Program-made: the position numbers and the translations under genes | Notes under the pieces: model-generated | The model's database searches: none | What the model saw: the letters and a program-made list of their open reading frames with translations, nothing else | What the model was told of the DNA's origin: nothing | DNA from: Bacteroidetes bacterium UBA7674 | GTDB lineage: Bacteria > Bacteroidota > Bacteroidia > Chitinophagales > Chitinophagaceae | Direction: 5' to 3' | Length of the DNA stretch: 64,000 nucleotides | Assembly (NCBI GenBank): GCA_002483105.1 | Contig: DLHG01000013.1 | Span: 434,001 to 498,000 of the forward strand | Part shown: piece after piece, positions 1 through 6,718 of the stretch | Numbering within the stretch: the stretch's first letter is position 1 | Layout: each line of letters begins with the position of its first letter

Positions 1-26
1 GCGTCCCGATCTGGGACGCTTTTTTA
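1..26 (+). terminator. Intrinsic terminator of a gene left of the window
   Basis: A 7-bp perfect stem (GCGTCCC/GGGACGC) with a 5-nt loop is followed by six T on the plus strand. This is a rho-independent terminator for a plus-strand gene that ends before the window. The minus-strand gene at 34-390 converges on it. The same CGTCCCGA-type stem recurs at the terminators near 18,073 and 56,911. Confidence 0.7.
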
Positions 27-33
27 TTCCTAA

Positions 34-390
34 CTAGTTTCTACAATCTATCATCACAGTGCCACCCTGACAGATATAAACATCATTAACTCTTTTGTCA
101 CCTTTGTAGTGGCTTTTTAAGTCTTCTTTTAAGTCTTCGTATTCTTCATCTTCCACCACTTTCAGGATCTTAACGTTGATCAATCTTCCTATCGGCCTCA
201 CATTGTACAAGCCGTCACTTGTGGTTGTTGAATGCTCACTTGTACCCAGCACGCCATAGCTTTCATAGGTAGTATTCAGCGATTCTACGAACTTGTCAGT
301 TTCTTTATATAGTTCGCTTTTGCCTGAGCAGCCTGTTATCAACATTAATGACAGGGAATATATTGCTGCCTTGATCATTTGGGTTTTCAT
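34..390 (-). CDS. Small lipoprotein of unknown function
   Basis: A 118-residue protein starting at the ATG whose complement is at 388-390. A longer in-frame start at 468 would add 26 residues ahead of the signal peptide, so I reject it. Residues 1-20 form a signal peptide ending in the lipobox LITGC, with the lipidated Cys at about residue 21, so it should be anchored in a membrane facing the periplasm or the cell surface. The mature part is short, charged and Lys/Glu rich, with two late cysteines that could pair. I recognise no domain. It lies downstream of the ars operon on the same strand but beyond that operon's terminator, so it is probably a separate unit. Confidence 0.6.
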   Translation of the reverse strand: MKTQMIKAAIYSLSLMLITGCSGKSELYKETDKFVESLNTTYESYGVLGTSEHSTTTSDGLYNVRPIGRLINVKILKVVEDEEYEDLKEDLKSHYKGDKRVNDVYICQGGTVMIDCRN

Positions 391-464
391 CGGTACGACT
401 GATTTTGTTAGCGACAAAATAAAATAATTTTCTGTGATTTGAAACGCTGTGAGCATTATGTAAA

Positions 465-492
465 TCAAAAGCCCCTATTGGAAAATAGAGGC
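465..492 (-). terminator. Terminator of the ars operon
   Basis: A 9-bp stem with one mismatch (GCCCCTATT/AATAGAGGC, loop GGAA) at 471-492 is followed, reading the minus strand, by TTTTGATTT. It sits about 30 bp past the metallophosphoesterase stop codon, so it should end the ars transcript. Confidence 0.6.
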
Positions 493-520
493 CCAAGTAA
501 AACTTGTATGCGATTCTTTA

Positions 521-1285
521 TTAGTAGGCATGCCTGAGCATGTCAGCGTATTTGTCTGGTAACGGACTGTCTTCAACTGCCTTCGCTGCTTTTTCAACAT
601 CATAGTCAAAACGGGGAAATTCAACTTGAATGGAGTCTGCAACCGTAGTACTGCTATTTTCATTTATTGTTATCAGCACATAACATCCACGCGCATCACC
701 ATCTTTCGGTTTTCCTACCGAGCCAATATTGATGGCATGCCTGTACCTCGCACTTTCTGATTGCAGTATTCTATGGTAAGGCTTATGTGTATGCCCGAAA
801 CACATAATATCTGCATCAGCTTGTTCCATTATGCGCAGCAGGCTCTTTTCATCCCTGTCTTCAAACAGGTATTCATTGATCTTGCGGGGGCTGCCATGTA
901 CCAACAGCAGGTTCAGCGTATCGTTGTTCAGTTGAAATTCAACCCGGATGTGCGCTGGGAGCGTTCGCAAATACTTACGTTCTTCTGCTCCCACTACTCC
1001 GTTTGTATAGGAGATAGATACAGTGCCCATAGCTCTTTCGTCATCAGTCTTGTAAGCGCAACCACAATCATCACTCGAGCGCCCTACGCCAAAATCATAG
1101 TTCCCGGCGATGGTAGGAATACCTCGTTTGCGGATCTCGTTGATCACCTCATTCGGCCAGATGTTATAGCCTACCAGGTCACCCAGGCAATATATTGCGT
1201 CAGGTTTTTGCGTTTCCATATGCGCCAGGCACGCTTCCAGTGCCGGTAGATTTGCATGGATATCACTAAATAATGCTATTCTCAT
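521..1285 (-). CDS. Metallophosphoesterase of the ars operon
   Basis: A 254-residue calcineurin-like phosphoesterase. The di-metal motifs are complete: D8-x-H10 in FSDIHAN, G35-D36 in LGDLVGY, G61-N62-Y-D64 (a GNxD variant), H130 in LVHGSP and GHTH at 164-167. The fold hydrolyses phosphomono- or diesters in the cytoplasm; the substrate cannot be read from the sequence. Its start codon overlaps the acr3 stop by 4 bp (ATGA), so the two are translationally coupled. It is the last gene of arsR-arsM-acr3-MPE. I infer a role in arsenic stress, for example turnover of an arsenylated or stress-damaged phosphate compound, but nothing seen proves it. Confidence 0.85.
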   Translation of the reverse strand: MRIALFSDIHANLPALEACLAHMETQKPDAIYCLGDLVGYNIWPNEVINEIRKRGIPTIAGNYDFGVGRSSDDCGCAYKTDDERAMGTVSISYTNGVVGAEERKYLRTLPAHIRVEFQLNNDTLNLLLVHGSPRKINEYLFEDRDEKSLLRIMEQADADIMCFGHTHKPYHRILQSESARYRHAINIGSVGKPKDGDARGCYVLITINENSSTTVADSIQVEFPRFDYDVEKAAKAVEDSPLPDKYADMLRHAY

Positions 1286-2367
1286 ATTTCTGTAGTTTTA
1301 ACCGTATTGGAATAGTATTTTTTTCTCAGCCAGAAGGCTACACGTACCAGCGCTATCAATGCAGGTACTTCTACCAGCGGGCCGATGACACCCACAAATG
1401 CCTCGCCCGAGTTGATGCCGAATACGCCGATGGCCACCGCTATCGCCAACTCGAAATTGTTACCTGCGGCTGTAAAGGCGATGGATGCACTTTTGGAATA
1501 ATCAGCGCCGAATGCCTTCCCCATAAAAAAGCTCACAAGGAACATGATGGCGAAGTATATCACTAAGGGTACTGCTATTCTCAAAACATCGAAAGGCAGT
1601 TGCACTATCAGTTCGCCTTTCAGGCTGAACATGATCACTATCGTAAACAATAACGCGATCAATGTGATAGGGGAAATGAACGGCACATATTTTTTGTTGA
1701 ACCATTCTTCGCCTTTCAGTTTTATCAATCCGTATCGGCTGATGATACCCGCAGCGAAGGGAATGCCTAAGTAGATACCTACGCTCTTAGCTATCTCCCC
1801 GATGGTCACATTTACTTCCAGTCCCTCCATCCCGAAATAGGGTGGAAGTATGGTGATGAATATATATGCATACACACTGTACAGCAATACCTGGAAGATG
1901 CTGTTGAGCGCTACCAGCCCGGCGGCATATTCCCTGCTGCCTTCCGCCAGTTCATTCCACACTATCACCATGGCTATGCACCGTGCAAGCCCTATCAGTA
2001 TTAATCCCACCATATAGTGCGGATAACCGTTAAGGAACAACAGCGCCAGCCCGAACATCAGTATGGGGCCTATCACCCAGTTCAGAAACAGTGATGCGCC
2101 AAGTATCTTTGTGTTCCTGAACACTTCTCCCATGTGTTCATATTTCACTTTGGCCAGTGGGGGGTACATCATCAGTATCAATCCTACGGCAAGGGGTATA
2201 TTAGTAGTTCCCGATGAGAACGAATTGATGAATCCCGAAGACGATGGGATAAGATATCCTATAGCCACGCCCAGTGCCATAGCAAGGAATATCCATAGCG
2301 TGAGGTAACTGTCCAGGAAGCTGAGTTTTTTCCGTTCAGCGGCCGGCGCGCAGTTGTTTGCTGTCAT
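1282..2367 (-). CDS. acr3: ACR3-family arsenite efflux permease
   Basis: A 361-residue, roughly ten-helix membrane protein that exports As(III) across the inner membrane using the ion gradient. Family marks are the helix with Cys in LARCIAMVIVW, where the thiol is essential in ACR3 proteins, the following NELAEGS segment, and the late AAGNNFELAIAVA and GPLVEVPALI stretches with the conserved Glu. I chose the ATG at 2367 (MTANNCAP) because the longer frame to 2451 adds 28 residues not typical of the family. It lies between arsM and the metallophosphoesterase and overlaps the latter by 4 bp. A 155-bp gap with a strong hairpin separates it from arsM. Confidence 0.92.
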   Translation of the reverse strand: MTANNCAPAAERKKLSFLDSYLTLWIFLAMALGVAIGYLIPSSSGFINSFSSGTTNIPLAVGLILMMYPPLAKVKYEHMGEVFRNTKILGASLFLNWVIGPILMFGLALLFLNGYPHYMVGLILIGLARCIAMVIVWNELAEGSREYAAGLVALNSIFQVLLYSVYAYIFITILPPYFGMEGLEVNVTIGEIAKSVGIYLGIPFAAGIISRYGLIKLKGEEWFNKKYVPFISPITLIALLFTIVIMFSLKGELIVQLPFDVLRIAVPLVIYFAIMFLVSFFMGKAFGADYSKSASIAFTAAGNNFELAIAVAIGVFGINSGEAFVGVIGPLVEVPALIALVRVAFWLRKKYYSNTVKTTEI

Positions 2368-2411
2368 AAGGTGTGTTATTATTTCTTGTTGATTTTGTGA
2401 GGTCAATGGTA

Positions 2412-2442
2412 GGCAAAGCCCCAACCGAATTGAGGCTTTGCC
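2412..2442 (-). other. Intercistronic hairpin between arsM and acr3
   Basis: On the minus strand a 13-bp stem, broken only by one G-U wobble, encloses the loop TTCGG. It starts about 45 nt before the acr3 start codon. No T-run follows, so it is not a standard terminator. It more likely protects or processes the arsM-acr3 mRNA, or dampens expression of acr3 relative to arsM. Confidence 0.5.
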
Positions 2443-2523
2443 CTTGAGCATGAAGATCCTGTAATAGTATTGCCAGACTCATGAATAGTCTCTTCATAAA
2501 AACGTATGAAGTGTTTCAGCTTA

Positions 2524-3360
2524 TTAACAACATCCCTTTTCTGGATCACAGCAATCGGGTTTGCGTGCGAAGACGGTAACGCTGTATATTCCCACATCAC
2601 TATTTCTGAATGCAGTAATTTCTTCTGCACTTAAGTAGTTACTCAGTATGTCGTCCGGGATATGTATTACTTTTTCTTTTTGTAGCGTAATAGACTCAAA
2701 GCCTGCCTCTTTAATTAAGTTCAGGTAGTCATCTTTCTGAATAGCGCCGCTTACGCAACCGGCATACATCTCTGCAGCCTCGCGCAGATTTTTCGGAAGT
2801 TCGCCAACCAACACAATATCTGAAATGCTAAAGTGGCCGTGTGGTTTCAACACACGGAATATTTCGTTCACCACATTACGCTTATTGGGCACAAGGTTCA
2901 GAACGCAGTTACTCACGATCACATCAGCAGTCTTGGCGGTAACAGGCATTTTTTCTATATCACCCTGCCTGAATTCTACATTATGAAAGCCAAGCTTTTC
3001 CGCATTAATGCGGGCCTTCTCTATCATCGCTTCTGTGAAGTCGATACCAATTACCTTTCCTGTTTCTCCCGTAAGAGAGCGGGCTATGAAGCAGTCGTTA
3101 CCCGCACCACTACCTAGGTCGATTACCACATCGCCTGGTTTTATCTGCGCAAACTCCGTAGGAAGCCCGCATCCCAGGCCAAGGTCAGCATCAGGATTGT
3201 AGCCTTTCAGTTGGGTGTAGTCATCACTCATTATGTTATACACCTCTGTACTGCAACCGCCCGCACCGCAGCACGAAGCCATATTGCTATCTTTATCTTG
3301 CAAAGCTATTTCGCTGTATTTCCGGCGCACCAGCTCTTTTAATTCTTGATCAGTAGTCAT
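2524..3360 (-). CDS. arsM: Arsenite S-adenosylmethionine methyltransferase
   Basis: A 278-residue cytoplasmic enzyme that methylates As(III) with SAM to mono-, di- and trimethyl forms. The Rossmann SAM motif is DLGSGAGND at 81-89. The three conserved arsenic-binding cysteines are in place: C64 (LGLGCG), C152 (SNCVLN) and C202 (AGCVSG). An N-terminal CCGAGGC cluster (C30, C31, C36) and two terminal Cys pairs (CCDPEKGCC) give further metalloid ligands, usual for the family. It lies 64 bp downstream of arsR. That gap holds a second copy of the arsR operator, so arsM probably has its own ArsR-controlled promoter. Confidence 0.95.
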   Translation of the reverse strand: MTTDQELKELVRRKYSEIALQDKDSNMASCCGAGGCSTEVYNIMSDDYTQLKGYNPDADLGLGCGLPTEFAQIKPGDVVIDLGSGAGNDCFIARSLTGETGKVIGIDFTEAMIEKARINAEKLGFHNVEFRQGDIEKMPVTAKTADVIVSNCVLNLVPNKRNVVNEIFRVLKPHGHFSISDIVLVGELPKNLREAAEMYAGCVSGAIQKDDYLNLIKEAGFESITLQKEKVIHIPDDILSNYLSAEEITAFRNSDVGIYSVTVFARKPDCCDPEKGCC

Positions 3361-3388
3361 CGTCTTTTTATTTTATTCAGTTTGTATT

Positions 3389-3404
3389 ATTGCAATATTG
3401 CGAT
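3389..3404. promoter_or_regulatory. ArsR-type operator ahead of arsM
   Basis: ATTGCAATATTGCGAT is a near-perfect 16-bp palindrome about 28 bp before the arsM start. It matches the site ahead of arsR at 15 of 16 bases. The pairing of two sites with an arsR gene is seen in the sequence; binding by ArsR is inferred. Confidence 0.7.
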
Positions 3405-3424
3405 TAAGGTAAACAAAAAAATAG

Positions 3425-3754
3425 CTAACAACAATTTTGGGAGTCGGTAATATCAATGAACAGGTCGGCAAAAAGTTGTTGGTACTGCTTCCATGTTTTG
3501 GTGTTTATGCAGTAGCAAACACTTGTACCTTCCACTGTTCCATGTATCAGGCCGACATTCTTCAATTCTTTCAGGTGCTGTGAAATTGTGGCTTGCGCCA
3601 GGCCCAAATCTTCAACAAGGCTCCCGCAGACACACGCGTTTGTCTTTAAAAGTTGTTGTAGAATGGCAATACGGGCCGGATGAGCTATTGCCTTAGCCAT
3701 CGCTGCAATCTCATTCTGCTTCTTCGTAAATAGATCTGTCTTTGTAGCTCCCAT
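3425..3754 (-). CDS. arsR: ArsR-family arsenite-responsive repressor
   Basis: A 109-residue winged-helix repressor of the SmtB/ArsR family. The recognition region is AQATISQHLKELKNVGLI at 53-70, followed by the wing (TVEGTSVCYCI). A Cys pair CVCG (C41, C43) lies in the helix before it, where ArsR proteins bind As(III). Further pairs are C80/C82 in the wing and C108/C109 at the C-terminus. Binding of the metalloid would release it from DNA. It is the first gene of the ars unit and is preceded 13 bp upstream by a copy of the shared palindrome, so it should repress itself and arsM. Confidence 0.93.
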   Translation of the reverse strand: MGATKTDLFTKKQNEIAAMAKAIAHPARIAILQQLLKTNACVCGSLVEDLGLAQATISQHLKELKNVGLIHGTVEGTSVCYCINTKTWKQYQQLFADLFIDITDSQNCC

Positions 3755-3766
3755 GTCATTCGCTTG

Positions 3767-3782
3767 ATTGCAATATTACGAT
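3767..3782. promoter_or_regulatory. ArsR-type operator ahead of arsR
   Basis: ATTGCAATATTACGAT lies 13 bp before the arsR start codon and is a one-base variant of the palindrome before arsM. The consensus centre GCAATATTGC is symmetric. Its position between promoter and start codon suits autorepression. Confidence 0.7.
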
Positions 3783-3912
3783 TGATATTTGAATCAACAA
3801 ATATTTTTTTTGATCCTCGAAAAAATAGTAATAATGAATAGTTAATGTTTTGTAACAATTGTAAATTATAAGCGGTTTTCATCGCACCCGTAGCAGCAAG
3901 TTAAATAGGGCT

Positions 3913-3940
3913 GTCATGGTGAGCGGAGTCGAACCATGAC
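3913..3940. repeat. Dispersed intergenic palindrome (GAGCGGAGTCGA family)
   Basis: GTCATGGT and ACCATGAC form an 8-bp inverted repeat around GAGCGGAGTCGA. Related copies lie at 14,314-14,361, 30,398-30,425 and 39,059-39,083, in both orientations. It is an intergenic repeat, not coding. Confidence 0.7.
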
Positions 3941-4021
3941 GCAGCTGAGACGTAGCGACTGTAGCCTAAGCCTCTCAGTTTAATACCCTAAATTTGCCCC
4001 ATAAGCCATAAATAAGAGATC

Positions 4022-4345
4022 ATGTTCATAAAAAACCAAACATTCACAGACGAAGATACCCTCCTCGAAGCCATGTTCGATTTTGACATCGGTGAAAAGT
4101 CAGCATATACACTTTCGCTCATAGCCGAGATAGACAAAGATCTCGCTGAAAATGAAGAATACCAGAAATACAGGGATTCCCTTACCGACCAGGACGATAA
4201 AGCTGAACTATACATAGAAGAGCGCGACCTCCGTCTCGCCGAGATATTCATGCAGCGTTTCGACAGTTTCGTGATAAATAGCGCCAAACTCTACGGCCAA
4301 AAAGGTGATACTAAAGAGTTGCTCTACGAAATTGATATGATTTAA
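4022..4345 (+). CDS. Small acidic protein of unknown function
   Basis: A 107-residue, strongly acidic, helix-prone protein without signal peptide or membrane segment, so probably cytoplasmic. Asp and Glu are spread along the whole length (for example the FDFDIGE and DQDDKAELYIEERD stretches). I recognise no motif. The candidate -7 box TAAATTTG at 3,989-3,996 lies about 25 bp upstream of the ATG, which supports expression, but I see no good -33 box. It has no obvious operon partner: it is followed by a GC-rich palindromic stretch and then by a secreted peptidase on the same strand. Confidence 0.65.
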   Translation: MFIKNQTFTDEDTLLEAMFDFDIGEKSAYTLSLIAEIDKDLAENEEYQKYRDSLTDQDDKAELYIEERDLRLAEIFMQRFDSFVINSAKLYGQKGDTKELLYEIDMI

Positions 4346-4440
4346 CCCCCGTCCCCTCCCTTTAGGGAGGCCGGGAGGGCTTACGCTTCGGCAGAGCTGC
4401 CCATTTCACCCCTTTAGGGGTTTGGGCAGAACCCCATAAT
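4346..4440. repeat. GC-rich palindromic intergenic stretch
   Basis: Short inverted repeats (CCTCCCTTTAGGGAGG, CACCCCTTTAGGGGTTTGGG) crowd this gap. The stretch resembles the GC-rich palindromic elements of the 19-27 kb region but is shorter and not clearly a copy. It may act as a terminator for the gene at 4,022. Confidence 0.5.
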
Positions 4441-4484
4441 TGGGTATTTTCGTTGTTCTCAAATAAATAATGGATATTTTGAAA

Positions 4485-5663
4485 ATGAAGAAGTTGTTAT
4501 TACTCATTGCTTCGGCAATGCCATGCTTAGCTATTGCGCAGGACGACCTGATGAAGAAGCTGGAAACCAACAAAAGTGATAGTTCTAAAAAGAAATACGA
4601 GTTCGCCAGTGTCATAGACTTGGAAAGAACCTCGGTAAAAACACAGGGTAGCTCAGGTACCTGCTGGAGCTATAGTACCAATTCCTTCCTCGAAAGTGAA
4701 ATGATTCGTATGGGCAAAAAGCCCGTTGACCTTGCAGAAATATTTACTGCACGTAATGTATATATGGACAAAGCGGAGAATTACCTGCGCATGCACGGCT
4801 CCGTAGCATGGGGCGATGGTGGCTCTTGTCACGACGTCATTAATATGTATGCTAAATACGGTATGATGCCGCAGGACGCATATTCCGGACTGAATTATGG
4901 CACGACCAAGAACAAATTCGCCGAAATGCAGGCTTTGCTGAAAGGCATGCTGGATGCAGCGGTGAAGAACCCTAATGGTAAACTGACGCCAAACTTCCGC
5001 AAGGCATTCCAGGCAGTATTAGATACTTACCTCGGTGCTGTTCCTGAACAGTTCAACTACCAGGGCAAAATGTACACACCGCAGTCTTTCGCTAAGGAAG
5101 TGGTGGGATTGAATCCTGCCGACTATGTGGAGATATCATCTTTCCAGGAGTATCCTTACTATGAAAAGAACCTGCTTTTGGTTCCTGACAACTGGAGCTT
5201 CGATAAGGTGTATAATGTAAAAATGGACGACTTGACTGCTATTGTCGACAACGCGCTAAAGACAGGATACACTGTAACATGGGCAACTGACGTGAGCGAG
5301 AAGTATTTCAGTTGGAAAAATGGTGTTGCTTTCGTTCCTGAAAAAGAGTGGGATGATATGGAGGAAGAAGAGCAAAAGGCTCTGTTCAATGGCCCTAAGC
5401 CTGAACGTAACATCACTGAAACTACCCGCCAGGCGGCTTTCGACAGCTACGAAACTACCGATGATCACGGTATGCACATAGTAGGTACTTCTAAAGATCA
5501 GAATGGAAGAGAGTACTATGTAGTGAAAAACTCATGGGGCGAAAAGAACGACTACAAGGGATACATCAACGTAACTAAGAATTACCTGAAGTACAAAACA
5601 ACAGCGATATTGATTCACAAGAACGCTATACCCGCCGACCTGAAAAGTAAAATGAAAATATAA
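4485..5663 (+). CDS. Secreted C1-family cysteine peptidase (bleomycin hydrolase/PepC-like)
   Basis: A papain-fold peptidase of the C1B (aminopeptidase C/bleomycin hydrolase) type. Counted from an upstream ATG at 4,470, the oxyanion Gln is Q59 and the nucleophile C65 (SSGTCWSYS); the catalytic His is H334 (GMHIVG) and the Asn N352 (VVKNSWG), so the triad is intact. I prefer the ATG at 4,485 because it starts a clean signal peptide (MKKLLLL to AIAQ), sending it out of the cytoplasm, unlike classical PepC. At about 392 residues it is a little shorter than cytosolic members (about 440-460). A perfect terminator follows. Role: peptide trimming in the periplasm (inference). Confidence 0.88.
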   Translation: MKKLLLLIASAMPCLAIAQDDLMKKLETNKSDSSKKKYEFASVIDLERTSVKTQGSSGTCWSYSTNSFLESEMIRMGKKPVDLAEIFTARNVYMDKAENYLRMHGSVAWGDGGSCHDVINMYAKYGMMPQDAYSGLNYGTTKNKFAEMQALLKGMLDAAVKNPNGKLTPNFRKAFQAVLDTYLGAVPEQFNYQGKMYTPQSFAKEVVGLNPADYVEISSFQEYPYYEKNLLLVPDNWSFDKVYNVKMDDLTAIVDNALKTGYTVTWATDVSEKYFSWKNGVAFVPEKEWDDMEEEEQKALFNGPKPERNITETTRQAAFDSYETTDDHGMHIVGTSKDQNGREYYVVKNSWGEKNDYKGYINVTKNYLKYKTTAILIHKNAIPADLKSKMKI

Positions 5664-5668
5664 TTATT

Positions 5669-5700
5669 ATAATAAAGGCTCCGAAAGGAGCCTTTATTAT
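5669..5700. terminator. Bidirectional-looking terminator after the C1 peptidase
   Basis: A 14-bp perfect stem (AATAAAGGCTCC core, loop GAAA) flanked by A/T on both sides lies just past the peptidase stop codon. Confidence 0.8.
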
Positions 5701-5716
5701 AGTAGCTCCTCACTCC

Positions 5717-5741
5717 CGTCATTGCGAGGAACGAAGCAATC
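5717..5741. repeat. Dispersed repeat (CATTGCGAGG family)
   Basis: GTCATTGCGAGGAACGAAGC followed by AATC is a repeat motif common in many bacterial genomes. A second copy with one changed base in the core lies at 20,830-20,855. Confidence 0.65.
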
Positions 5742-5808
5742 TAATCCGGACGACCGTCAGAACAACATTAATACTTTTACGAGTATCTGCGGGAACAAGT
5801 ATTACTAA

Positions 5809-6642
5809 ATGAAGATCAAAACATTAGAAAACATATCCCTCACCGACCTCACGAATGCCTTCAATGCAGGCTTCGAGGGCTACTTCGTAAAACTTCACCT
5901 CACCGATGAGCAGATGCAGCAACGCATCACCACAGAATCAATAGACCTGTCACTATCTGTTGGAATGTTCGATGAAGGACGAATTGTAGGTTTCATCCTC
6001 ACCGGACTAGACACCATCAGCGGCATTCTCACTGCCAACAATGCGGGCACAGGAGTTATCACTTCATATAGAGGCAGAGGCATTACTCTAAAACTATACG
6101 ATTACCTGTTACCACTGCTGAAAGAAAGAGGGGTAGAAAAATGCGTTCTCGAAGTCATCAACGATAATGAGGTAGCCGTACACCTCTATGAGAAGGTAGG
6201 GTATGAGAAAGAACGTAAACTAGATGCGTTTAAATCCGACACAAGCCTCAGCGATGATACAAACATCGACTATCGAACAGCACAAGAACTAAATCCTGAA
6301 TGGATGAAGTTCTGTGACGTACATCCCGCCTGGCAGTATTCGCTGGCAGCTATCAACAAAACCCATGATAAGAAAGTAATAAAGATCCTAGACGGAGATA
6401 GGGTAGTAGCCGCAGCAGTTGTCAAGCCATCCAATGGCCGCGTCATGTTCTTTGGTGTAGACAACGATTATAGAAGCAGACGCTTTGGCACAGCTCTGTT
6501 TCAAATTATGAGCAATCTATCAGAAGTCCCCTTGTCCGTTATTAACCTTGATAGTTCCGCTCCGGGCATCAGAACGTTCCTCGAAAAAACAGGCTTCATG
6601 CATTTCCTCTCCCAATATGAAATGTCTATGGATATAAAATAA
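5809..6642 (+). CDS. Tandem GNAT-family N-acetyltransferase
   Basis: A 277-residue protein with two GNAT halves. The first (about 1-145) has the acetyl-CoA loop near VITSYRGRGITLKL and the closing AVHLYEKVGYEKE segment. The second (about 165-277) has NDYRSRRFGTALFQ and the matching IRTFLEKTGFMH ending. Proteins of this build acetylate small amines or protein N-termini; the acceptor is not deducible. No signal peptide, so cytoplasmic. It stands alone between a dispersed repeat and an aminopeptidase gene, all on the plus strand. Confidence 0.85.
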   Translation: MKIKTLENISLTDLTNAFNAGFEGYFVKLHLTDEQMQQRITTESIDLSLSVGMFDEGRIVGFILTGLDTISGILTANNAGTGVITSYRGRGITLKLYDYLLPLLKERGVEKCVLEVINDNEVAVHLYEKVGYEKERKLDAFKSDTSLSDDTNIDYRTAQELNPEWMKFCDVHPAWQYSLAAINKTHDKKVIKILDGDRVVAAAVVKPSNGRVMFFGVDNDYRSRRFGTALFQIMSNLSEVPLSVINLDSSAPGIRTFLEKTGFMHFLSQYEMSMDIK

Positions 6643-6718
6643 GTATAGTATGTAATAATATTCCCGGCCTCCCCAAAAAGGGTGCCCTTTTTTTCTCCAT
6701 TGTTTAGTATTTTGCCGC

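Noticed and set aside
390..468. Longer start for the first lipoprotein
   Set aside because: The added 26 residues precede a complete signal peptide with lipobox, so the inner ATG is the real start.
4346..4440. Copy of the 19-27 kb palindromic element
   Set aside because: It shares only short GC-rich palindromes, not the TATTTTCA arm, so I list it as separate.
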